A stretch of 64,000 bases of DNA from positions 58,007,441 to 58,071,440 of the forward strand of contig NC_052508.1 of NCBI RefSeq assembly GCF_014356525.2. The letters run 5' to 3'. The notes below the pieces were generated by a model. It saw only the letters and a list, made by a program, of their open reading frames with translations. It made no database searches and was not told the DNA's origin. Every line of letters starts with the position of its first letter. Within the stretch, counting starts at the first letter, position 1. This stretch comes from Nilaparvata lugens. Lineage: Eukaryota; Arthropoda; Insecta; Hemiptera; Delphacidae. Shown here in pieces: positions 49,636-60,155 of the stretch. Made by a program: the position numbers and the translations under genes.

Positions 49636-52526
49636 AAGTATTACTCTAGCACGGATAGTGCTTGATCGACCACGTCACTTTCCATATCCATTCAGACAGA
49701 TGGAAATTGGTGAAAAGTGGCTATGTAAAGCATTGGTCGTTCAATAACTTTCCGTGTCTTCATTCCCTGTCTTTAAGTCCGATCGGCTTTCACGCTATTG
49801 ATATGCAATACGAGTGTTATGCTCAATGGATGAGACTTGGAAGAACGTTCCCGTTTTAATAGTTGGAATAGACCTGTAGGCGCCCATCGTCCTCCTGACG
49901 AAGGAGATGGAGATATTATTTACCTTCTTCTTGGTAAATTATCATGCTTCATTGAAGGGCTAACTGGATAGCTGTAAAATAGCATTATTATAGCTTGTAA
50001 TAAAATTACAATATTGATGGTTTCAAAAATATATCAGTTCAAATTCACTTCTAGTTTTGGTTGATAGTTTCGAGTCAACTGTTTTTGTCATCACATTTAG
50101 CACACAATATTACTATCACTATTGCTGTTGATCACAACACAAGACACTTGTATAGAAACAATTTTATTGTTTTGTTGCTCCTGGCCGGTGTGTGAGGGAA
50201 ATCGCCGACAATAGACAAGGAGGCAGGAAGTGGCTTTCAGCAATTGCTCGCCCACATCACTACCAAAATATCCGTTTCCTTCCTCTCAATTTTCTAAATG
50301 AACAATTTTCCTCTTCATAAAATTCAACCGGCAACTAAGTTGGCCATCTCATAACTCTCAACTTGGGCTTGCTTTATTTTGGGTTATAAATTTGAATTAG
50401 TTAAATTAATGCTACAGTAACTATTCGTGTTACACAGACAAGTGAAAATAAACAAATTATTTTCTGTTTCTATCTAGTCAACTCTTCAACGTTTTATTTT
50501 TGTTTCATAATCATCATTATGTTAACCGAATCGTAATTCCTCCAATTAATTCACCTTAGCATCTTAATACAGTTTCATAGAAGGCGCGGCGTGTCTGAAT
50601 AATAATTATTATTGTCATTCATATCATATGTAGCATTGTATTTCTTGAGATAGGTTTTGGTACCATCTCATCAGCCTTAAATATAAAATATGGATTAAAA
50701 TTCATAATAATTGGTAATAAAGTTCCATGTTCAGTGATTTCGATTGAAAAACTAAAATATTATTAAATCATTTAATAAAGTTTTCAATTTTTCAATTTGA
50801 TTTTATTACATTAGGTGAGAGTTAGTTAATAAATCAACTAGTAGGTTAAATTCATCAAGTTAGTTTATGTAATCAATATATTCCATGGTAGACTTTCTTG
50901 TAAAACCGTAATACTTCTATCATGATTGAATACTGATTGAAAGATGCGTTTTATTAGTGAGAGTATTATCAGTTTGCAACATGTATGAACTGGATTTTTC
51001 ATATTTTACTTTGTGTATTGATTAAATACATTGTATTTGCTCGAGTAGCGAGTTCGTGAAATGCATGGCCTGCATTCTCAATGACAATTACAATTTTCAA
51101 ATAGTAGACCATTCTAGTATGATTCAAAATTGAGAGGATGTAGCAATTGAAAAAAATTCTCAAGTTACAGTATTTTTCCATTGTGTTGATGTTTCATTCG
51201 ATATAATACTGTGCTATTGATATGAAACTGTAAAGCGGATTCAACGCCCCTACTACTAAGTTACGGGAGCAAATTTGAACTAGCAATGTCATTGACCTTG
51301 CGTGCCAAGCTTGAAATATGAATATGGATTCACTTGTTTGGCGAACGATAACCCACGTCACTCGCTGCTGCTAAAAGTCGATACCAACTCAGCCTCTAGC
51401 AATGTGATTTGACTCGAAATTCCCAACTAACCTATCGCTAGCCTCTCACTCACCCACTTTCCAACCTCCACAATAGCAGCTATCACTCTCATTCTAGTTT
51501 ATTTCACTTGGAACAAGTCATTTGAATTTTAATTTTCATGCTAGTAGAATAAATACAACTTGAAATCCTCTACCCACAGACAAGTAAATTATGTTCTGAT
51601 TTAAACCTGTAACTAGTCATCAGATTTGTATCATAATTTATGTTCAGATTCACTAAATAAACTCTGACTAAAACTTTTGAAAATTTGTATGAGGAAAATC
51701 TGGAGAGCTCTTGATAGCTTTTTCTCTGAGTGGTAAACTTCCTTCAAATTATCAATCCAATTAATTATTAGTATTATAATATATAACGTGTACTTGTATG
51801 CAAAGTATCAATGTTATTGTATCCTTATGATGTGACTTTTGTCAATTTAATTATTTTGTTTGTGACAATAAAACATTATTGATTCTTGATATGCGGAATA
51901 CGTATACCTCCAATCTTTTTACTCTCATGAATTTTATTTACAAATTATTTTCAATGGAAACCCCGATCTACTGCACGCCATTATTCATGGATTTCAAAAA
52001 GGAAAATAACCTTTCAATTCTGGTATAACGTATAAGAGATGTGGATAGGAAAATTTCAAAATTTTTCACATAGAAGTCAAGTCAATATTCTCCAAGAGAG
52101 TGAATGTTGAAATTAGATGAATGGTCTACTATTTTATTTTTCAATTGTGTTTATTAAAAGCGTGAGATTTAGGTTATTGATTTTCGATTTGATTGAAATT
52201 TTATGGGAGTGTGAATTTCAAACTTAAACCTGTTTTTTATATCCATTTTTTAGAAGGTACCATATACAGTATTTTGTTTTGTGCTCTTTACTGTGGATGC
52301 TCAAATTATGTTCAGCTCAATGAAATTATTCAACTTCTTTGGGGTTTTACAAATAATACATAAGTACCTTATGTTACATAGGTTGGAAAGGTGAATGAAT
52401 TTTTTCGGATGGGCGGATGCTATTTGGTTTCGTGGTTGCACTGATAGGCTCGATAAACCCGTTCCATGCGCCCGTTACTCCACTCCCTTTGTAAAGGTGA
52501 TCACTTCAAGATCTGGATGCCATTTA

Positions 52527-52653
52527 TGAGTTTAAAAATCGCTTACCGGTGGTTCGGAACCCACCTAAAGCTGTAGGTTCACTCATTATCCGTTTCATTA
52601 CCCACGCACATGTCTAGAGCTCATGTGAGCATCATACTCAGCAAAGAAAAATA
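52527..52653 (-). repeat. Dispersed SINE-like repeat, copy 3 (inverted)
   Basis: In reverse complement it reads TGCTGAGTATGATGCTCACATGAGCTC... and later GGTGGGTTCCGAACCACCGG and ...TTTTTAAACTC, matching copies at 2265 and 37725. It lies only about 230 bases upstream of mir-275. Confidence 0.55.
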
Positions 52654-52880
52654 AATAAAACTTATGTTGCATGAATCATGATGATATCTGATTATGGTAC
52701 ATTATCCCTTATCCTCGTACTTGTTCAAAACAATCTTTGGTAAATGTTTGAATATTGCTACTCCATTGTATATTGTAAATGTTTTTGAGATGCTCTTCAA
52801 TCCATAGCAAAGACTGGACGAGGAATGCTGTTTTTCCACAGATGCAAGTTTGACACGTTGCACACGTGTCGCAAGTGCTG

Positions 52881-52958
52881 GTTTTCCACACGTGCTGCAT
52901 CAGGGACTTAGTGACTGTGTATGTACAGTCAGGTACCTGAAGTAGCGCGCGGGAAAGT
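52881..52958 (+). ncRNA. mir-275: microRNA mir-275 precursor
   Basis: The 3' arm at 52929-52951 begins TCAGGTACCTGAAG and ends in GCGCGCG, identical over 23 bases to insect miR-275 as I remember it. The 5' arm (about 52889-52913, CACGTGCTGCATCAGGGACT) pairs with it allowing G-U pairs, with loop GTGACTGTGTATGTACAG, and the outer stem is TTTTCC against GGAAAG. Processed by Drosha and Dicer, it represses messages by its seed CAGGTAC. In mosquitoes miR-275 is known to matter for blood digestion and egg development. Its insect partner mir-305 lies downstream on the same strand. Confidence 0.95.
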
Positions 52959-54223
52959 TCGGCTTTATCTTCTGGCTCTGGCACGTCATCTATCTCCACT
53001 CAACATCAACTACTATATTTCAACGAGGCTTCATTCATGTATTTGAAATTTCACTTTAATTTAAGCTACTTTTGTTAATGTTGATGCACTTGAGCTCTGT
53101 CACAAAATTTAGACATATTTATAACTAATAATATATAGTACTGACTAATTGCATTATATTATAGATAAATAACACTTATTTTACTAAAGTATTTATCCTG
53201 TCATTATTCTACTAGTTTTATAATAAGTTTTACTTGATTCACTCATATAAATACTGTATTGTATTTCAGTGTAAAATCTGTTGAGCTCAACGGTGGCTTT
53301 GCTGTATCCAAAGATAAATGAAATGTTTACTAAAATCTATTACATAATCTACAGTATTATTGTTATTCCAAGATTCCAAGGGCTGTATTTACACTGTCAA
53401 TGTTGAGACACCTTACATCGCTGTATTATCTATTATTTATCAGAATCTATTATCTTCTAACTCTAAAGGAATTCAAGCATTAAGTTGTAATTATTATTTG
53501 CTAATAATAATCATAATAAGAATCAGAGATACATTTTCTGTGTCCTGTAAATGCTGTTTTCGTTATCACTTGAATTTGATTTCTGATCTTGATATTGAAG
53601 TAGGCCTACAAAGAGCAAATTAGGATCAATAAATAGAATGAATATCAAAAATTTTTATCTGTTATATATTTATGAAACTATTGTTGGATTCCCATTTTGG
53701 ATAGTGGGGCATTCGTAGTTTGAAATTAACTATGAATTCTGTTATCATTTACTTGAAAAATTCTTATCAATCGTATGTGTCATGTGAGTAATTATTTGGA
53801 TATTCCTCTCATTTGTCGATCCATGAATCATCATTTATTAATGACTCATGTGCTGATAATAAAAATAAATTACATCATTTTAGGAAAGGAAATGAATTGT
53901 CTGCACTTCCCTATTTGAACAGTTGAAAATCAGTGCAAACTAGAATGATGATAAATCAAATGACTGACTCAACGCTGTGCAAAGGCTGTGCCTGATGGCA
54001 GTTGCATGATGTCATTATTCGACGAAACGTTGCGTGATCGCTTCAATCATTTCAAGAATTTCCTTCCTTGCTGCTATTCTGATGATACAAAGCCGTGAGA
54101 ATTTTCTAATAATGGTCATTTCAATGGACGATTATTTTAGTTGTGAACGAAATATTGTGTCAAATCAACTCTAGTTTTACCATTTGCTAATATGTTCATA
54201 TTCACTTTCATATTAGTTGTAAC
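52959..54223. other. Spacer between mir-275 and mir-305
   Basis: AT-rich DNA with no gene seen. Together with the following tandem repeat it separates the two microRNAs by about 1.7 kb. Confidence 0.5.
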
Positions 54224-54522
54224 ATTTTACTAAAAACTGAAACGTTTGGTAAAACGTTTAGTTGAAATTTACTTTTAAAACCTGATGAACATTGAAGCTA
54301 GTAGTTTTAATTTGTGTTTTTATCTATTATTTTATATTGAAAACTGTTCGAAAAAAGGGTCCTATAATGCTATTTTACTAAAAACTGAAACGTTTAGTGA
54401 AGCGTTTATTTGAAATTTACTTTTAAAACCAGAAGATGATGAACATTGAAACTATTAGTTTTAATTTGTGTTTTTATCGATTATTCTATATTGAAAACTG
54501 TTCGAAAAAAGGTACTATAATG
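54224..54522. repeat. Two tandem copies of a 148-base unit next to mir-305
   Basis: Unit 1 (54224-54371) and unit 2 (54372 to about 54522) share TTTTACTAAAAACTGAAACG, TTTTAATTTGTGTTTTTATC and GAAAACTGTTCGAAAAAA with scattered substitutions and a small insertion (AGAAG). Divergence suggests an older duplication. Confidence 0.75.
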
Positions 54523-54621
54523 CTATTTTATAAATAGTTGTAACTTATTTATTTCTATTACGGTATTTGAAATGATTGATGTTTGGACGCCGGCGGCAGT
54601 GCATCGCTTCGATTGGACGGT

Positions 54622-54703
54622 GCCGCATGTTGATTGTACTTCATCAGGTGCTCTGGTTGCATTTAATTCCCGGCACCTGATAGAGTGCAATTCATATGGA
54701 GGC
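54622..54703 (+). ncRNA. mir-305: microRNA mir-305 precursor
   Basis: The 5' arm at 54633-54655 (ATTGTACTTCATCAGGTGCT plus CTG) is identical to insect miR-305-5p as I remember it. The facing arm (54671-54693, CGGCACCTGATAGAGTGCAA) pairs with it; the loop is about GTTGCATTTAATTC and the outer stem is GCCGCATG against CATATGGAGGC. In Drosophila mir-305 is co-transcribed with mir-275 and acts in insulin/Notch control of gut stem cells. The surrounding 150 bases are markedly GC-richer than the flanks. Confidence 0.95.
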
Positions 54704-55254
54704 TACCAGCGACCACCTTCAAGCAACCACCTACTGCCACAACATCACACAACATGCTTCTCTGCGATCAGTCATTTCAATTTATTCAATTTTATATTGT
54801 ACTAAACAGAAAATAGTTTACATAGTTTGTTGAGAAACTGACATTATGTATGTAAACTGAAACTGTAATTATTAGATAAGTTAGTAAACTGTCCACTAAC
54901 GTTGGTAATAGCCTACTGTAAATAAAGTCCATAATAGATAGTGAAGTAAAACATGAGATAGAATGTAGCAGTTGTAGACCAAGTAGATGAAATAAATAAA
55001 CAGCCCAAAAGCAGTATTTATCTAAGTTATTTGAAATTGGATTAATCTCATGAATTGTATGTTTACGAATATGTATTACACTATAAAGTATATAGTACCT
55101 ATAGATATTATTTGCAAAGAAATGAAACATTCCTAGCTTTGTGAAGTCTGATATTGTAAAACATCGACTGATTGATGGGACTCAATCCACGTATCTAGGA
55201 TTTATTTACTGTTTGATGTATGATAAAGAGTTATCTTTTATCTATAAATAATGT

Positions 55255-57666
55255 GATAAATGTTTGTATTATTATTCATTAATGTGTAAATAAAGTGTAT
55301 CATGTCTGATGATAATGTCCAGCTCTCTAGCACTATATAGTTTCATGATGGAATGCTCTCAAATTTTTGTAGGACTACTTCTATTAATTTCACTAATAGT
55401 ATTTAAATGTCTGGCAATAATTCAGAAGCTACTATCATAGAGAAAAGAGAGCTTATGCTATCTTTCCTCTATGCTACCGTGGAACCACGATATAGTTCAT
55501 TCTTCTGCGGTCCCTTGAAACGTCCATATAGCTTTTAACCTTGATGTAGTACACCCCGCTTTATAGTAGAGGCTTGGTATACTGGTACAGGCCTATTAGT
55601 ACAGGCTTGGTAGTACTGTAGTACATTTTTCAAGCAGCTCCTCGAGATGTACTATATAGAGGTTCCACTATACTGAATTTAGAAGACATAAGTGATATAA
55701 AAAGCTGAAATTTATGAATAGGAACTCTTGCTTATTTTAATATAGTTATTAGGCCCATTTGATATTGAGAAATAGTTCTTATATTTTTGTTTGTTTATTG
55801 TTGTATTTGTACAAACAGGGCCGGATTTAGCAATTTGGCACCTCTAGGCCCATTCCTTTAGGCCTCGACTCCAGTTAGAGTTATACTTCTAAAATCATGT
55901 ATTAAAAACTATAGTGGGGCTATTATGTTGATTGTTTGAACACCATATCACAATTCAACTCCATAATTATTGTATTTTTTTTCAAAGAATATAGGTAGTT
56001 TGTTCACTCCGAGAATCTCAGTGAAAAATAATATTCTAGCGGAGAAATGCAGAACTAACTCGTGGTTATGCTAACGTAAGCCACACCCCAAATTCAGCGA
56101 GCAACGTCATTGGTCAGGCCAGTGACTTGCATGTGACGTTCTCAACCTGCTTGCTTCCTATTGGTAGTAAGCTGTGAAGGTAAAGTGGCGAATAATCAAC
56201 CTATTGACAAATCAGACAGCTTCTTGGTTTTGGAGTTGTGCACTACAAATTCAGCCACTCGGCGACTCCTTCATCAATTTCATGTTATCGCCCACCTTAT
56301 TCAGCTTTGAGTATCCAATGAAAGTATTATTTATTTATTCTAGAATGACGGGGCCTGTGAGTTTAGAGAATTTACCTTTCACCAGTTTATAATTGCTTTT
56401 CTGCAGCATTTTCTTAGATTTTTCAAGTAGACTTGTAAAGGTTAGATATGAATTCTTTGATAAATGTTTGTATTATTATTCATTAATGTGTAAATAAAGT
56501 GTATCATGTCTGATGATAATGTCCAGCTCTCTAGCACTATATAGTTTCATGATGGAATGCTCTCAAATTTTTGTAGGACTACTTCTATTAATTTCACTAA
56601 TAGTATTTAAATGTCTGGCAATAATTCAGAAGCTACTATCATAGAGAAAAGAGAGCTTATGCTATCTTTCCTCTATGCTACCGTGGAACCACGATATAGT
56701 TCATTCTTCTGCGGTCCCTTGAAACGTCCATATAGCTTTTAACCTTGATGTAGTACACCCCGCTTTATAGTAGAGGCTTGGTATACTGGTACAGGCCTAT
56801 TAGTACAGGCTTGGTAGTACTGTAGTACATTTTTCAAGCAGCTCCTCGAGATGTACTATATAGAGGTTCCACTATACTGAATTTAGAAGACATAAGTGAT
56901 ATAAAAAGCTGAAATTTATGAATAGGAACTCTTGCTTATTTTAATATAGTTATTAGGCCCATTTGATATTTGAGAAATAGTTCTTATATTTTTGTTTGTT
57001 TATTGTTGTATTTGTACAAACAGGGCCGGATTTAGCAATTTGGCACCTCTAGGCCCATTCCTTTAGGCCTCGACTCCAGTTAGAGTTATACTTCTAAAAT
57101 CATGTATTAAAAACTATAGTGGGGCTATTATGTTGATTGTTTGAACACCATATCACAATTCAACTCCATAATTATTGTATTTTTTTTTCAAAGAATATAG
57201 GTAGTTTGTTCACTCCGAGAATCTCAGTGAAAAATAATATTCTAGCGGAGAAATGCAGAACTAACTCGTGGTTATGCTAACGTAAGCCACACCCCAAATT
57301 CAGCGAGCAACGTCATTGGTCAGGCCAGTGACTTGCATGTGACGTTCTCAACCTGCTTGCTTCCTATTGGTAGTAAGCTGTGAAGGTAAAGTGGCGAATA
57401 ATCAACCTATTGACAAATCAGACAGCTTCTTGGTTTTGGAGTTGTGCACTACAAATTCAGCCACTCGGCGACTCCTTCATCAATTTCATGTTATCGCCCA
57501 CCTTATTCAGCTTTGAGTATCCAATGAAAGTATTATTTATTTATTCTAGAATGACGGGGCCTGTGAGTTTAGAGAATTTACCTTTCACCAGTTTATAATT
57601 GCTTTTCTGCAGCATTTTCTTAGATTTTTCAAGTAGACTTGTAAAGGTTAGATATGAATTCTTTGA
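55255..57666. repeat. Near-perfect 1.2-kb tandem duplication
   Basis: Copy 1 (about 55255-56458, 1204 bases) and copy 2 (about 56459-57664, 1206 bases) differ visibly only by one base in GATATTGAG/GATATTTGAG and by T-run length before CAAAGAATATAGG. Junctions share the microhomology TGA. Each copy carries a GC-richer block (about 56040-56300 in copy 1), an identical unrecognised 72-codon frame, and a piece beginning GGGCCGGATTTAGCAATTTG that resembles a dispersed repeat. Recent duplication or an assembly/haplotype artefact are both possible. Confidence 0.92.
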
Positions 57667-57845
57667 AAATTGATTAATTCTTATCTCAAATAAGAAAAAG
57701 AGACCCGAGTACAATAGTTTCTTATTATCTCATTATAATATCTCAATCATCTCAACAAGTATCCGTAACTTTATAACTCCACCCTTTAAAGGCAATAATT
57801 TATTATTCATCCATGTTGAAAGGGATATTTTTTCTTTTATTCAAA

Positions 57846-58526
57846 ATATAGATTACTAGCCGTCAGGCTCGCTTCGCTCGCCATATCCGTCTAGCCAGGG
57901 GGCTCCGCCCCCTGGACCCCCGACTGGATCATCCAAGAATGAGATCAGGCATTTTTAATTTTTATCATATATTAGGACAATCCAGTCGGGGGTCCAGACC
58001 AAACGGCTGGCTAAACGGATATGGTGAGCGAAGCGAGCCTGACTGCTAGTAATATAATATTCCCAGGATTGAAGTAGCAGTGCCCAATCAATTTTTCCGC
58101 GATAAATGCATTTAAATCTTCAACTTGGTGCCAACCTAACAAAGTCAACTCAATTTAATGCCAACCTGACAAAATTATTAATTTAGTTGCCAGTTAACAA
58201 CTGTTTCGAAGAGGTACTCTATCTAGATTATAGTTCTATAGTAACATATGATATGGAAATTTCAATTATAATTGAGAGATTGGGAGAAGAAGAATATACA
58301 TGCTAAAAGACGAACTTTAAACCCTTAAAAACAACCCTTAGAGTTAAAATATTGCCAAAAGATTTCTTAGTGCGCCTCTAAAGGGCCAACTGAACATACC
58401 TACCAAATTTGAACGTTTTTGGTCCGGTAGATTTTTAGTTATGCGAGTGAGTGAGTGAGTCAGTCAGTCAGTCAGTCAGTCAGTCAGTGAGTGAGTGCCA
58501 TTACGCTTTTATATAGTATATAGATT
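57846..58526. mobile_element. Composite repeat with GC-rich foldback end, possibly one element
   Basis: The left end is a foldback (57852-58053): ATTACTAGCCGTCAGGCTCG and CTTCGCTCGCCATATCCGT are reversed at the right as ATGGTGAGCGAAGCGAGCCT and GACTGCTAGTAAT. Its interior has CAGGGGGCTCCGCCCCCTGG. The right end is a GTGA/GTCA simple repeat followed by CGCTTTTATATAG. A 9-base direct repeat ATATAGATT flanks the whole (57846-57854, 58518-58526). No coding frame; class not assigned. Confidence 0.5.
58446..58498 (+). repeat. GTGA/GTCA simple repeat
   Basis: Tandem tetramers: GTGA units, then about seven GTCA units, then GTGA units again. Confidence 0.85.
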
Positions 58527-59148
58527 GTAACCCTATAGGAAATAATTATATGAGTATAGGAATTGTCAAAAAATTCATAAACACAAGTAAATGAAATAAA
58601 AATCACACAAAGGGACACACATAGTCCTGCTTGGTTCACATGCGTGTTTGTCAATTGTACAAGAATTTATTGTAACAAGTGCAGACTATTGTCGAAATTG
58701 TAAGGAATTGAATAACTTACATTCACAAGTTCTTATAGGTGATCAATAATAATGCAATTGTGTTCACCTCTCAGAAATCCCTCAAATGTATCTTTAGAAG
58801 ATGAAACTTTCATTGTTCTTCCCCAATATCAATTCTAATACATTAGATTTTCTTCCGAACAATTCATCATTATTCAATGTAACTGCTCAGAAGAGGAAAT
58901 GATTTACAGAGTTATTCAATGACAATATTGCATCAATCCCAAAATTGTATAAAATGTGAGAATTGAATAAAACATACGGTACTCTTGGATTATTTTTCTC
59001 AACCTAGATCTAGAGAGTGTAGAGTGTACCCTAACATCGAACATTCTATGTAACAGTGTAATGTAACTGTCTGCCAGTTCCACCTTCTCACCAAGAGATA
59101 AAGAGATTCATTGGAAATTGAATAAAAACATGTCTTATGATATTCAAA

Positions 59149-59307
59149 AGGTGCGTACAGATATACGCGCCGCGAACATGAGCAATTCACTTTTTAGTCA
59201 GCTGATGCCAAGCTTTTTATATCTGTATCTTACCGTTCCTGTAAAAATACAGATATAGTCAGCTGATTAAAAGTGAATGTTCGCGGCTCGTATATCTGTA
59301 CGCACCT
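59149..59307. repeat. MITE of about 159 bases with terminal inverted repeats
   Basis: The ends AGGTGCGTACAGATATACG and CGTATATCTGTACGCACCT are reverse complements, extending into CGCGAACAT/ATGTTCGCGG-type and GTCAGCTGAT segments. I recall similar AGGTGCGTACAGA-ended elements in many insects. A second inner inverted repeat (TATCTGTATxxTTAC) surrounds the centre. Confidence 0.75.
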
Positions 59308-60018
59308 AAAGAATGACTTTCTAGTTCTCTAATACTGTACTAGATACTCTAACAACTCCTTCCAGGAATATGAAAATCTTGAAATTTCATTGATCTAGTT
59401 TGGTCTTGAGAGTTAAGCATTAACTGTAACTGTTTCGGAAGATTTGGAAATGTTTACTCCGTTGCCTAATTTGAATAAGTCTCATGGCATTTGGATTATC
59501 CGAGACAAAAAACAAGTCAATGTATGTGGTTTTGATGGCCGAGGCACGTGGACCGACCCGCATTCAACCCGCATCGGATCTGCTTTCCTGTTTATTCATT
59601 TCCAAGGTTTCTCTCTCCCCAAAATCCAACGATTACTGTACTGTTGGTAATCTAATGTGGTTTTTATTGTTTGATTTCAACTGGAGATTGTCGTTGTTGA
59701 AGCTATGCGTGAACACTTATAATGGTGGTATCTCATAATAAGTCGTCCGTTAAAAATTTTAGAATAAAACCAGGATTTATTAGGAAAGCCATTCAAGTGG
59801 TGAAATAGTGTGATATTAGTAAACTCCTTTATTGTATGCATTCCACACAGTTACACATTTTCCTAATGATTGTACTTATATCCTGATATAGTAGAATATT
59901 TACACTAGCTTCAATATTTTCTCCATTGCTCTCACCCGTAGTATCACCAGATTTGTTTTCAGCATTGTCTTCCTCTTCCCCTTTGACTAGCTTTGTGCTG
60001 CTCAATACCTATTTCTAA

Positions 60019-60155
60019 AATTCAAATTCAAATTCTTTATTTGCCATAATACAATACAATTTTTTCAAAACAAAAACACAATTAAAAACTGTATTGTATT
60101 ATACAATTAAAAAATTGTATTGTATTATGGCAAATAAAGAATTTGAATTTGAAAT
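60019..60155. repeat. Two LINE-type 3' tails in inverted orientation
   Basis: The left arm (60019-60062) and right arm (60113-60155) are reverse complements. The right arm reads TTGTATTGTATTATGGCAAA then TAAAGAATTTGAATTTGAAA, i.e. AATAAAG plus hexamer tail, the style of a non-LTR 3' end. Confidence 0.6.

Larger units (their letters stand above)
42420..52526. other. Gene-free stretch with repeats
   Basis: No protein gene is supported. Repeats at 44085-44480, 44482-44810 and 49577-49635 are listed separately. A diverged piece related to the SINE-like family may lie inverted at about 45880-45965 (TGTGGGCATTATCAGCAG). Confidence 0.4.

Noticed and set aside
52709..52999. Minus-strand 96-codon frame with cysteine-rich CDTCATCQTCIC text
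   Set aside because: It has no ATG at its start and is the antisense of the mir-275 hairpin and its GC-rich flank, so the protein-like look comes from microRNA conservation and composition.
54572..54805. Plus-strand 77-codon frame
   Set aside because: It covers the mir-305 hairpin; the RNA explains the conservation and there is no family resemblance.
56174..57598. Duplicated identical 72-codon frame
   Set aside because: Identity follows from the tandem duplication; the frame has no known relatives and no codon bias.
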